This document shows, one piece after another, positions 10,592 through 23,180 of a DNA stretch of 64,000 nucleotides (its first letter is position 1; each line of letters opens with the position of its first letter). Below the pieces are notes generated by a model. The model made no database searches. It was not told the DNA's origin and saw only the letters and a list, made by a program, of their open reading frames with translations. Origin of the DNA: Hymenopus coronatus. Lineage: Eukaryota > Arthropoda > Insecta > Mantodea > Hymenopodidae. The position numbers and the translations under genes are program-made. Location of the stretch: the NCBI GenBank assembly GCA_030762935.1, contig CM060888.1:116385468-116449467 (forward strand), written 5' to 3'.

Positions 10592-12530
10592 TGATGATGC
10601 AAATCAACTTTATTCTCATGAGATTACAAAACAATTATAATTAAATATATAAATTAATAGGAAACTTTAATTTTATTTTCATTTAACGTAATCTTTTTTC
10701 TGTTTAATATTTCAGGACTGATATTATTGGGATTAATAGGTATTTATGATTTGGTTTATACAAATTGTTTAAAATTAGAACCCTATATGTAATTCCCCTT
10801 AATATGTTTCTGGCCTCAAAAAACGTGTTCCTACAAATGATTTTGCTTAAATCTTGAGGATGGACGGTTGTACACAGTTTTATAAAGTTCAATAAGAAAG
10901 AAGAAAGCTTTACAGAATATAACATTAAGTACATAAGCATTCTGTGGGTGTTATAATAAACACAAACACAATGAGGAAATGAAACAACGGAAAGTTGTCC
11001 TTGTCAAGAGAATTTCCTAGTTAACATCGTGTTGTGTTCTTGAAAGAAATATACTTGGGGCTTTATCGATCTTCAATAACGTATACAATTTTCTATTTTG
11101 AGCTGTCGAGTGCGTGGAATATTTCATCTAGTCACATTAGGTGAACAGAAAATAAAATAACATCTACACTTCACTATAATTCAAATAACTTACACGAGAA
11201 ATAGAAAAGGGTCAGAATAATAAATACATAAAATGTGTATTCCAATATTATTTATCAATTCCATAACTTTCGAGAAGATACTTCCTAATGACCGCTAGGA
11301 TTTTAGCACCCATTAAAAAATATAGTTCCCGCTTTTGTTTTTATAGACTGTTTTGATTTCTACGTCTATGTTTGAGGACAAGTGAAATGCTCAAACATAA
11401 AGGAGTTATTTCACTATAGTACAGCAGATTGTGGAACCGTACCGGTATAATGCGCGAGAGAATACTGAACTGCTCCATCATTTACCTGCTTATAGCATAC
11501 CAGTTAATGTGTTATTTACTCCCTCTTTTCCTTTGCTTCTGAACCTAAAAGCGAAGTTAATGTTTGAGTGCCATAAAACCAATAGGAGGCGGAATCATTA
11601 GGAGCTGGTGAGGATCGTCATAGCTAAGCATACCTTCCAACCTCTCCGGTGAGATGTTTCTGTACTCTTTTCCATTTTCTACTCACCTAGAGCTGATCTT
11701 ATTCATAGGCTAAAACTTGTACCTCGGACTAGAATTCAGTCCAATAAGAGAATTCTCACCCAGAGCTGATGAGGTTTCTGCCAACATATTACAAAGAAAA
11801 TCACTACATGAAACCGAAAGCACTTGACTGAACAAAAGTTTTAAGACTACTCTACTTATTCTACTTAATTTTAAGAACTTTTTTCGTACTTCTCTTTCCG
11901 TTTTGAAGCTAACATCATGTTAATGTTACAGCTTATCAAGAAATACAAGAGCTATAGTCTAAAGAAATTTAATATGTTGTTCTTTAGAATATATACGGTT
12001 TCAGTGACACATGGATATATTTACATTTACCTCTAGCACATAAATAAAGAAGGTTAATCTTGTCCATGCAACCAGAAAGCATTTGTTTGGCTGGAAGGTG
12101 CATAACATTATGCCAAGCGGAGAGCTGTAGCTTGTCTTGAGCAATACCCTTCTGTTGTACATCAAGGTCCTCTGGAGCGCGCGCGTCCTCCATGTGGTAC
12201 TTAGCATTATTAACCTGCTCATCTGCATGAAGGGCTTGGCACCTGTCACTGGAATGGACCATACATCTCTATGCACACAGCTGCGTGAAGTAGCACACAA
12301 ACATGCCAGAAACTCCGGGGCAAATATTTGTTTTGCAGACCAACTTCACATGGCCTCCTGGAAACAAAACCATATAATTTCTTCTAGCGTTTTTTCAGTC
12401 TCTCTAAAATCAGCTGTTGCCAGCGTAAAATTCTCTCTTTGATATTGTAGACCGTACAACGGAAAATACTCCACATTATCGTGCAGCGTCTTTGAAATAT
12501 GATAACTTCCTCTACCCACTATCAACTATT
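10592..12530. other. Mostly featureless, one GC-richer patch
   Basis: AT-rich with no family members recognised up to 12000. The patch 12030-12360 is richer in GC and CpG and is described separately. Confidence 0.3.
12032..12355 (-). other. Candidate exon or processed transcript piece, unknown
   Basis: On the minus strand a good acceptor-like tract (GGTTTTGTTTCCAG) precedes the segment and a donor-like CTAGAG|GTAAATG ends it. In between the DNA is GC-richer than its flanks. No single frame is open from end to end: one frame carries 92 codons (12262-11984) and another carries 99 (12300-12001). I recognise neither peptide. It may be a non-coding exon, a decayed coding exon or chance. Confidence 0.2.
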
Positions 12531-13387
12531 ACTTTCCCTACACGTACTATGTACATAGTGTATACAGAAGATATTGTATTTCACATTCAATACCGAGATT
12601 TCACCGGAAATATACGTTATAGGGTCCCTTGTATCCAAAAAAATTTTTCAGAAAAAAGTCCGTGTGTGTGTCCGTGTGCCTGTGAACACGATAACTCAAA
12701 AACGAAAAGTCGGTAAAATACCAAACTTGGTATTTAAGTTTAGTATCTTACAGGGATGCGATACGAAGATATTCAGAAAAATCCTTCCCGTCCCAAACTA
12801 CCCTTTACATTGAAAAAAAATCGAAAAATTTTATTTTCTGAAAAATGGTTTTAACGACTTTGATTAAAATACACTTCTATTAAAGATATTTATATTGCAA
12901 ATAATGTGTAAATCTTGAATTTTCTGGGAATAGCCTCTAAAGTCCTCTTTATTTTGAATGAATTTTTTTAATTTTGCATAACTGGTATATCGTTAGAGAT
13001 AGACAAAAACTTACTACACAAAAAATGCACATCATGTTAAAGCACACAATTTATGCCATGTGCGTTTTTTTCGTTGAATTGCCCATTTCTGAGATATTCC
13101 TTGTTTTATTTCGGAAAACACAAACTTTTTTACACGGAAAGTTGTAAGCTCCTGGCCCTGCCTAGAAACGAATTTCATCCACATGGCAACTGGCTTTTAA
13201 AAGATTCGACTTTCGTTTTAGCCTAGTGCATTCCCTTATTTTCCTCCTACTTACAAAGAAGCAAGTAATTAAGAAAATTTCTCCTAATGTTTACTTCGAT
13301 TATCATAAAGTACTTATAAGAATATGGGTTTTAACAATAATTTGTTGCAGAGATGTAGAGAAAGTCATGTGGTTGTCACAAATCACT
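12531..13387 (+). mobile_element. Family H, full length
   Basis: It runs from ACTTTCCCTACACGTACTAT and GTACATAGTG to GATGTAGAGAAAGTCATGTG. The last dozen bases (GGTTGTCACAAATCAC) diverge from the usual GAATGGAACACATCAG. The internal GTGTGTGTCCGTGTG tract is intact and no coding capacity is present. Confidence 0.85.
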
Positions 13388-13724
13388 TTTTTTTTTTCAT
13401 TCTACTTCATGTCGAATGTGATAAACATTTGCGATACAATTTATTATATATTTCGACTTGGATATAAGAGGGAAACAAAATGCACATTCATCCATAATCA
13501 TCCATATACGCTATGGCATTAAAATTCCATGTTATTTCCACTATGTAGCGAGATACAGCTGAATAGTGATACCCTTAAAAATTACCAAGACTTGTTAATT
13601 AATATTGGCTTCAGTTGTTATTTCCAAAATGGCTGATAATGTGAAGTTAATATTGTATTTTAGAGAACATTGTAACATTGATTTTTTATTATTAAATCTG
13701 TTAACGTTTACCAATTATACAAAA

Positions 13725-14062
13725 TTATACAAATTTTATAGTTGACTTTACAGGCTTTTTGCCATAAAATTCAAGAATCTATTTTATTTACCATGTAAAT
13801 ATCTTCAATTTGTGTTACATTAAATTGTTAGACATATTTCATGTAAAGGACACATAGTTTTCATGGTAAAATTCCCCAAAATATTTTTGTCGCATCTACT
13901 GTTTCGCATTTATTCGAATTTTTGGTTTTGAGCTATGTTTCTTTGTCTAATTTTTTCAGAAACTCTAAAATGTGTATTTCTGATGAGATTTTGATATACA
14001 ATTTTTGGATGGAATGCAATAATTCCTCTTACCTACTATAAAGTAGTGACGAAAGAAAATAA
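13725..14062 (-). mobile_element. Family H, old minus fragment
   Basis: It is strongly diverged but colinear: TTTATTTACCATGTAAATAT, GTCGCATCTACTG, TTTTGAGCTATG, GATTTTGATATAC, GGATGGAATGCAATAATTCC, then a remnant of the palindromic terminus and GAAAGAAAATAAAAAG. The divergence suggests an early insertion compared with the copy at 12531. Confidence 0.55.
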
Positions 14063-14970
14063 AAAGTAGTTGTAAATATAACGGAAGCTCCAGAAAATCT
14101 AAGTGTCTTCTAACATACAGTCTAGCAGCAAGGGCTGGCTTAAGTTTTAACCTTTGTTGGATCTTTATAATTTAAATAAACGTCTCTAACAATTTGGCAT
14201 ACACACATTACGATAAATTACACCCGTATAAAAACCAAGTATTTTGGAAATTTAATCAATAAGTTCATTGTAAATGCTGTTTAAAATAAATTATGTTTAT
14301 AACTGTACTAGCAAAACCCCTGACTTCATTGTTGCTTTAATCACAGAGATTATTTCATGCCTTTCTGCCACTATCTTAATATTTTCCTCTTTCCTACTCT
14401 CACATACCTCTATTTACCCCTCTCTTTTTTTCGTTATAACTTCCGTATTCTTCTTCCGTTGCATTTTCTTTCCATAATCTTCCTTACCCTCTTTCTTTCC
14501 TCTGTGAAACTTACATTCCATGTGAAGTTTTAAAACCAGTTATAAAGCTGATATTTTTGGGCTGTCAATAATATAAGATTAGTAATATACAAACTTATGC
14601 CACTTTTTTGGTTTTAATGCGATTGCAGCTATATTGTATCTTAAAATTATCGATTTACGTACAATAATAAATTTATTACCGAAAAATTGTCAAAATTTTT
14701 TAAATATTCATCCTATTTAATTGTGTAAATAACAAAACTGCATGTATAGTTAGAGAATAGTTGAAAATATTCATAATGTTAATTGATTTATTTGTCCTAC
14801 CATTAACTACTAGAACACCCTCCCCATGAGCAAAATAATTAAGATGTTATGTTATAGCTTAGTTCCTTTGTCAAACTCAATATGTTAAGTACCAAGTTTC
14901 ATAAACAGATTGGCCATCTTTATGTGAACAGTTAACACACACACAAACTTGCCTGCGCAGATGGGTCAAC
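14063..14970. other. No recognised feature
   Basis: AT-rich DNA with T-rich stretches. A 67-codon frame at 14274-14477 is hydrophobic by composition only. Confidence 0.3.
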
Positions 14971-14981
14971 AAATTAAGCTC

Positions 14982-15240
14982 AGCCCGCCTGGGTAGTGTG
15001 GTGGTAGCATGTCTACTTCACATTCAACAGGTCGTGAGTTCAAATGTCGCTTAGGGTGAGTTACCCGGATAAGGCTTTTTTCGGGGTATTCCCTTATTCT
15101 GAGAAGACGAATGTCGAGTAACTTAAAGTTCCATGGTCCCCGAGATAATTTGAGCACCATTTCATCAATTTAATTCATCATTTGATATGATCAACCAGGT
15201 TAAAGGACGTTAAACTACAAAAAAAAAAAAAAAAAAAAAA
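14982..15240 (+). mobile_element. tRNA-derived SINE, family S2, with poly(A) tail and target duplication
   Basis: A-box region GGGTAGTGTGGTGGTAGCAT, B box GTGAGTTCAAATGTC, body with GCTTAGGGTGAGTTACCCGG and CTGAGAAGACGAATGTCGAG, end CAGGTTAAAGGACGTTAAAC followed by a run of A. The flanks AAATTAAGCTC (14971-14981) and AAATTGAGCTC (15241-15251) match at 10 of 11 positions and are the target duplication. This is the most complete S2 copy here. Confidence 0.85.
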
Positions 15241-15251
15241 AAATTGAGCTC

Positions 15252-16958
15252 GCTGTCTTCAATTCGTTTACTTCTGGTTAACTATATCAAAGTTTTTGTT
15301 AAAATAATTGAACCTGCTATTGCCAGATGATAGAAATAGTAATAGATAAACAAACTGATCATGAAATTCCTTGTCTTAGCAGCTTCGGACGACCCAAGCT
15401 CCACACATGGCTGCTATGCCTCCGTCCCCACGCAGGCCATTAATGATATTGGTTCAACCAGCAGTCTTTCCCACCTTAGACGCAGTTAGCTGACGAAAGC
15501 GCACACCTTTCACTTGATCAGCTCTTCGAATGACTTTTTATGATAAAATTAACATTATTAAAAGCGATGCTCAGTTTAACTTTTCGTTGAACCTAGAAGG
15601 CTATTATGTAGGCGGAACGCGTTTCGGGAGAGTCTTCCTCCCATCACCAGCATACCGACGGCGCGCCAACTGGCCAACTTTAACTAAAGGTCCTCAAATG
15701 GCCTCTAAGGACCTAGAAAATGGGTAAATTGCTTATCAAAGTGGATGTCATAAAACGTTTCCACTCTGGTATTTGGGTTCTGACTTGGCTGCTCTTTTAA
15801 TTTAAACAGCAGATGATCCACTTATCGGGTAAATAAGTTAATTGAAATTCAAAATTCAAAATAACTAACTTATCAATAAATTGATATACTTTACAGCTTT
15901 ACAATGGGAATAACTAGTTTCAAGTCAGTCAGTAATTTACAATATGAATTAATCCAGAAGTAATTTGGGTATTCACGTAGTGTTATGCTCGTATACATGA
16001 ACAAAATATTTTGTAAACAAGTTTGCAAAACAGTGTTGCTTTGAAATAACCCTTCTGGATTAAATAATTTTCCAGCGCTGAACATGGTTGCTCACCTACT
16101 TGAAAATTGTGTATAAATAACAGCTATAAACTATGGAACACTTTATATGTATTATCAGAATTTTACATAGAAAAAGCCTATGCTGCCAACATAAACGCTA
16201 CAATTAACACCGACTAAGTTCATATCTTTAGCATGGGGCAATTTTAAAAACAGTTGCTGGTATTGATGCCAATTGGAGAGATGTAATGTCACCAAATACA
16301 ACCACATACCTATATCACAGTTGGTTTTTGGTGAATCTCAATAGGCTGATGTAAACCAAAATGAAACATAAAATCACATGCGTTTTGTATATGTGTTGTC
16401 AACATATACATGATACACGAAATTCGTTTGACAGGTCCTATACGATCCTCACAATCATTCTGTACAGATGGGCGTGGTGTTCTAAGGCTCCCGCCGCGCA
16501 ATCAAAAGGTCAACTGAGAGATACACTTTGAAAGAACAGGTGGCGAAGCATGTTTGTCCACTTGTCAAGTAGATTAAACAATGGCAGAGACGTTATCGAA
16601 CTCCACCTGATCAGTTGACTTTGTTACTGCCTGCTTGCTGCATAATAGTTGACTGTCTTGTTCCTACAAGAACTCACTTTGAGTTTGCTGAGTAATGTCT
16701 GCTCCTGTTTGTGAAGAACGGTTTCTCCCTCCGAAAGTTAATGTGACTGAATATACAATCTGAGCGAGAAGAGCGAGGCTGAACAGTACAAACTACCATA
16801 AAATAAAACCGGTTTTAAATAAATTGCATTCATTTCTAATAGTACCAATATATTCCCTTTGGTTTTCTTTTAAACTAAATAAGAAACAGAGTGTAATGGG
16901 CAATTTTCTAATGAAAACCTGCTTATGGGAAGCCTCTGCATAGTTTTTTCAATCTTTC
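15252..16958. other. Non-repetitive DNA, nothing firm
   Basis: Two GC-richer patches (about 15370-15530 and 15600-15720) stand out. The second lies in a 65-codon plus frame ending near a donor-like AATG|GGTAAATTG. I recognise nothing and the frame has no supported acceptor. The rest is AT-rich. Confidence 0.25.
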
Positions 16959-19900
16959 ACTACCCACCACCACCACAACCACCGCCACCGATACCACTAC
17001 CGCCATCGTCGTCACCACCACCACCGCTACCACTGCCACCGTCTCAGTCACCACCACCATCTCCATTACCACCACCACCGCCACCATCACTACCACCACT
17101 ACCGCTGTCACCGTCTCAGTCACCAGCATCATCTCCATCACTAACACCACCACCACCACCACCACTACCACCGCTACCGCTGCCACCGTCTCAGTCACCA
17201 CCACCATCTCCATTAACACCACCACCACCAACACTACCACCGCTTCCGCTGTCATCGTCTCAGTCACCAGCACCATCTCCATCATTAACACAACCATCAC
17301 CACCACTACCACCGCCACCACCGCTACCGTTGTCGCCGTCTCAGTCATCAGCACCATCTCAATCACCACCACCATCACCGCTACCATCTCAGTCATCAGC
17401 ACCATCTCCATTACCTCCATTACCACATCCACCACCACCACCACCACTACCACCACCGCCACCGCTGTCATCGTCTTAGTCAACAGCACCATCTCCATTA
17501 CCTCCATTACCACCACCCCCAACACCACCACCGCCACCGCTGTCATCGTCTCAGCTACCAGCACCATCTCCATCACTAACACAACCACCACCACCACTAC
17601 CACCGCTACCGCTGTCATCGTCTCAATCATCAGCACCATCTCCATTACCTCCATTACCACCACCACCACCACCACCAACACCACTACCACCGCTACCGCT
17701 GTCATCGTCTCATTTACCAGCACCATCTCCATCACTAACACAACCACCCCCAAAACCACTACCACCGCTACCGCTGTCATCGTCTCAGTTACCAGCACCA
17801 TCTCCATCACTAACACACCACTCCCACCACCACCACCGCTACCACTGCCACCGTCTCAGTCACGACCACCATCTCCATTACCACCACCACCGCCACCACC
17901 ACTACCACCACTACCACTGTCACCGTCTCAGCCACCAGCACCATCTCCATCACTAACACCACCACCACCACCACTACCACCGCCACCGCTGCCACCGTCA
18001 GTCACCACCACCATCTCCATTACTACCACCACCACCACCACCACCACCACCACCACCACCACAGCTTCCGCTGTCATCGTCTCAGTCACCAACACCATCT
18101 CCATCATTAACACAACCATCACCACCACTACCACCGCCACCACCGCTACCGTTGTCGCCATCTCAGTCATCAGCACCATCTCCATTACCTCCATTACCAC
18201 AACCACCACCACCACTACCACCACCACCGCCACCGCCACCGCTGTCATCGTCTCAGACATCAGCACCATCTCCATTACCTCCATTACCACCACCACCACT
18301 ACCACCGCTACCGCTGTCATCATCTCAGTCATCAGCACCATCTCCATTACCTCCATAACCACCACCACCACCACCACCACTACCACCGCTACCGCTGTCA
18401 TCGTCTCAATCATCAGCACCATCACCATTACCTCCATTACCACAACCACCACCACCACCACTATCACCACCGCCACTGCTGTCATCGTCGCAGTCATCAG
18501 CATCATCTACATTACCTCCACCACCACTACCACCGCTTCCGCTGTCATCGTCTCAGTCACCAGCACCATCTCCATCATTAACACAACCATCACCACCACT
18601 ACCACGGCCACCACCGCTTCCGCTGTCGCCGTCTCAGTCATCAGCACCATCTGCATAACCGCCACCACCACCACCGCTACCGTTGTCGCCGTCTCAGTCA
18701 TCAGCACCATCTCCATCACCACCACCACCACCGCTACCATCTCAATCATCAGCACCATCTCCATTACCTCCATTACCACAACCACCACCACCACCACCAC
18801 CACCACTACCACCACCGCCACCGCTGTCATCGTCTCAGACATCAGCACCATCTCCATTACCTCCATTACCACCACCACCACTACCACTGCTACCGCTGTC
18901 ATCGTCTCAATCATCAGCACCATCTCCATTACCTCCATTACCACAACCACCACCACCACCACTACCACCACCGCCATCGCTGTCATTGTCTCAGTCATCA
19001 GCACCGTCTCCATTACCTCCATTACCACCAACTCCACCACTACCACTGCTACCGCTGTCATCGTCTCAATCATCAGCACCATCTCCATTACCTGCATTAC
19101 CACAACCACCACCACCACCACCACCACCACCACTACCACCGCTACCGCTGTCATCGCCTCAGTTACCAGCACCATCTCCATTACCTTCATTACCACCACC
19201 ACCACTACCACCGCTACCGCTGTCATCGTCTCAGTCATCAGCACCATCTCCATTACCACCACCGCCACCACCACTACCACCACTACCGCTGTCACCGTCT
19301 CAGTCACCAGCACCATCTCCATCACTAACACCACCACCACCACCACCACCACTACCACCGCTACCACCGCTAACGCTGCCACCGTCTCAGTCACCACCAC
19401 CATCTCCATTACCACCACCACCACTACCACCGCTTCCGCTGTCATCGTCTCAGTCACCAGCACCATCTCCATCATTAACACAACCATCACCACCACTACC
19501 ACCGCAACCGCTGTCGCCGTCTCAGTCATCAGCACCATCTGCATCACCGCCACCACCGCCACCACCGCCACAGCTACCGTTGTCGCCGTCTCAGTCATCA
19601 GCACCATCTCCATCACCACCACCACCGCTACCATCTCAGTCATCAGCACCATCTCCATTACCTCCGTTACCACAACCACCACCACCACTACCACCACCGC
19701 TACCACTGTCATCGTCTCAGTTACCAGCACCATCTCCATTACCTCCATTACCACAACCACCACCACCACTACCACCACCGCTACCGCTGTCATCGTCTCA
19801 ATTACCAGCACCATCTCCATCACTAACACAACCACTCCCACCACCACCACCAACACCACTACCAACGCTACCGCTGTCATCGTCTCAGTCATCAGAACCA

Positions 19901-21307
19901 TCTCCATCACTAACACAACCACCACCATCACCACCACTACCACCGCTACCGCTGTCATCGTCTCAGTCATCAGCACCATCTGCATCACCGCCACCACCAC
20001 CACCACCACCACCACTAATACCACCGCTACCGCTGTCGCCGTCTCAGTTACCAGCACCATTTCCATTACCTCCGTTACTACCACCACCACTACCACCGCT
20101 ACCGCTGTCATCGTCTCAGTAATCAGCACCATCTCCATTACCTCCGTTACTACCACCACCACCACCACCACCACCACTACCACCGCTACCGCTGTCATCG
20201 TCTCAGTCATCAGCACCATCTCCATTACCTCCATTACCACCTCTACCACCACCACCACCACCACCACCACCACCACTACCACCGCTACCGCTGTGGCCGT
20301 CTCAGTCATCAGCACCATCACCATTACCTCCGTTACTACCACCACTACCACCGCTACCGCTGTCATCGTCTCAGTCATCAGCACCATCTCCATTACCTCC
20401 ATTACCACCTCCACCACCACCACCACCACCACCACCACCGCTACCGCTGTCATCGTCTCAGTCATCAGCACCATCTCCATTACCTCCATTACCACCTCTA
20501 CCACCACCACCACCACCACCACCACCACCACTACCACCGCTACCGCTGTGGCCGTCTCAGTCATCAGCACCATCACCATTACCTCCGTTACTACCACCAC
20601 TACCACCGCTACCGCTGTCACCGTCTCAGTCATCAGCACCATTTGCATCACTAACACGACCACCACCACCACCACCACCACCACCACCACTACCACCGCT
20701 ACCGCTGTCATCATCTCAGTTACCAGCACCATCTCCATCACTAACACCACCACCACCACCACCGCTACCGCTGTCGTATCAGTCATCAGCACCATCTGCA
20801 TCACCGCCACCACCGCCACCACCACCACCGCCACCGCTGTTGCCGCCTCAGTCAGCAGCACCATCTGCATCACCATCACCATCACACCACCGTCACCAAC
20901 ACCACCGCTACCGCTGTCGCCGTCTCAGTCATCAGCACCATCTGCAACACCATCACCACCATCGCCATCGCTGTCGCCGTCATCAGCACCATCTCCATTA
21001 CCACCACCGCTGCCACTGTCGCCGTCTCAGTCATCAGCACCATCTGCAACACCATTACCACCACCGCTACCACTGTCGCCGTCTCAGTCAACAGCACCAT
21101 CTCCATCACCACCACCAGCATCACCACCACTACCACCGCTACAGCTGTCGCCGTCTCAGTCATCAGCACCATCTCCATCTCCACCACTACCACCGCTACC
21201 GCAGCCGTCGCCACCGCCACCGCCACCGCCTTTACTACCACCTCCATCACCACACTACCGCTAACGCCACCATCGTCACCGCTTCCATGCTTCGTCGCCA
21301 CCATCAG
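16959..21307. repeat. 4.3-kb ACC-rich minisatellite, about 55 units
   Basis: Each unit has a fairly constant core (CGCTGTCATCGTCTCAGTCA, then a TCAGCACCATCTCCATTACC-like piece) and a variable-length (ACC)n spacer, giving a unit of roughly 50-100 bp. I count about 56 occurrences of the GTCTCAGTC-type core by eye. The array is A/C-rich on + and very poor in stop codons. Long frames are therefore open on both strands: minus 20885-18507 (792 codons, Val/Met/Glu/Thr) and plus 18683-20122 (Pro/Ser/Leu). Neither has flanking exon structure. Units towards 20.8-21.3 kb are more irregular. I interpret it as an expanded tandem repeat, not a gene. Confidence 0.9.
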
Positions 21308-23045
21308 AAGGCTTAGTAACTTAATTTCTGTATTTAAATATTCTTTATTTGTGTTATGTTAGTGTACAAATTTGATCTCCATAACACTTGATTGGTAGAG
21401 ACATTATCTTAATCTTAATACGGTTTTTATGTTGTAATGTGGATCAGTACTCCCATTTAGCTTTATTGTGTGTTTTATTTATTTTCTATATCACTATTTC
21501 TTATAAATAAGGTTACGCATTCTAAGTAAGTATTTGCAACTGGAGCCCTGCTGAATAATTTTATTTCCACCAATATCTTTGTTATTTTTTGACATTTTTC
21601 CTTCAAATTTCATGACTTTTGTTTTCTTTACGAATAGTTTTAAATTATATTGCTTTGAAATTACACTTTTGCTGCAGAAATTAGTGTATTTACTTCCTCT
21701 GTCACTTATGTATAATAAATAGAGGAACCGTTGAATTGCTGTTTTACTTTTAACAATGTTTCCTCAATATTGTTTATGCGAGATTTCTTACGTTTTTGAG
21801 AAAATTAATTAGCAAGAAATGAAGGCGGAACGATACCAAGGTGTTGAGTCATGTATATAAATGTGGCAAACGTGCTCTGAACAAGTCACGTGATCAATTA
21901 CTGAGTCCATTGCGCTACTCAGACATTGTCATAATTTATTGTCGATCGACTGGATGCTGCTCCTGGTGCTTGGCACTTCAACGACCACGCCTTATCGTGG
22001 GCCGCACCTATCACCTCCTCTTTCTGAAGAAACTGCAAGAAAGTTGCTCCTAGGTTGTTTCTTCCTTCTTGATGAAAATAATATAGCTATATCGCTGCAT
22101 TTCACCAATGGTATCGGTTGCAGATATATACTCTTTGTAGAAAACAAACAAACAAACAAAAATTCTCTTTCCATTATTAACACATTTTTTGTTAATGTAT
22201 ATATTCTTTTTTTAATATTGTATAACATATATATTCTTATACATTCCTTCACCAAGTGAATTGGTTCCGCAGTAACGTGTAATTTTCAATTCGGGAGATT
22301 CCGGGTTAAATTTCTGGGACTGTTGTGTTTTGTATGGTTTACCCTGGTTTTTGAGCTTCCTATCAATTAAGATTTGTTTTACTCATTTTTCTTTAATTCC
22401 ATTTTCTTCCCTTTAACTTTTTGTCATCTCAGGCTTCATGATATTTGGCGATGATGGACAGCTGGCGCGGCTGAATACTCCGGAGAAGAGTATTCCCATG
22501 GGCAATAGAGATCTGCCTGGTTGGGCGGGTCGTTCATGACTCTCTCTGGGAAACTCCAGCAGGGGGACTGGTCTTGTTAGGGACTTCTGCACATCTCTTT
22601 GGTGTTTCTGACTGTAGGTCCTTCCTTTCATCTTTTCCTCCTTGGACTGTTAAGTCACAATAGACCTCCCGTAGGTCACAGTGCGCAAGGATATCTCTTC
22701 CGTTGAACACCTACTTTTATATTCATAGTAATTGATGTTAAATGAATTTTAACACTTATAGGATTGCAGATGCTTGATCTGACTGGTAGCCGAAGACCGT
22801 ATATTGCTATGCGTCAGCATTAACATGTCTTTAGTTGGTCCTCCCGAACCCGGTACTTCTGGTTTGAAGACCTACATCGACATGGTCTGTGGGCAATATT
22901 ATTATATTTAGAATTTATATTTAATTTATGTTTGTATGCTCGTTTTTAAAGTTCCCTTTAGCCACTGTGGTCATATCGGGGGCTTCTAGATTGAAATATT
23001 GGTATTTTTATTCTTTGAACTTTAGGTAACTTAACGTAGGTTTTC
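21308..23045. other. AT-rich DNA with one GC-richer block near 22430-22720
   Basis: The block near 22430-22720 (with GAGTATTCCCATGGGCAATA and AACTCCAGCAGGGGGACTGG) has the look of a retroelement 3' region but no convincing open frame. A weak tRNA-like pair (TGGTTCCGCAGTAACGTG / CCGGGTTAAATTTC) at about 22261-22320 may be a decayed SINE. Otherwise I see nothing. Confidence 0.25.
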
Positions 23046-23180
23046 ATATTCACCCTCATACTCACTTTCAGAATCTATTGAGGGTAAGGAATAACCCCAG
23101 CCCTGGAAATCCAACCCGGAGCCTCGGGGTGAAAAGAGAACTCGCTGACCACTCAACCATAGATTCAGTCATGGTTCACA
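23046..23180 (-). mobile_element. tRNA-derived SINE fragment, family S6
   Basis: On the minus strand: A-box region TGGTTGAGTGGTCAGCG, B-box region CCGGGTTGGATTTCC, then a body GGGGTTATTCCTTACCCTCA and GAGTATGAGGGTGAATATG. The body resembles those at 27046 and 43229. Confidence 0.55.

Noticed and set aside
18507..20885. 792-codon minus-strand open frame, the longest in the window
   Set aside because: It is the minisatellite read in one frame; plus-strand frames of the same DNA are open too, there is no non-repetitive N or C terminus, and the low-complexity composition follows from the repeat unit.
16959..21307. Regularly spaced repeats resembling a CRISPR array
   Set aside because: Spacers are variable (ACC)n rather than unique sequences, units are imperfect, and the setting is eukaryotic.
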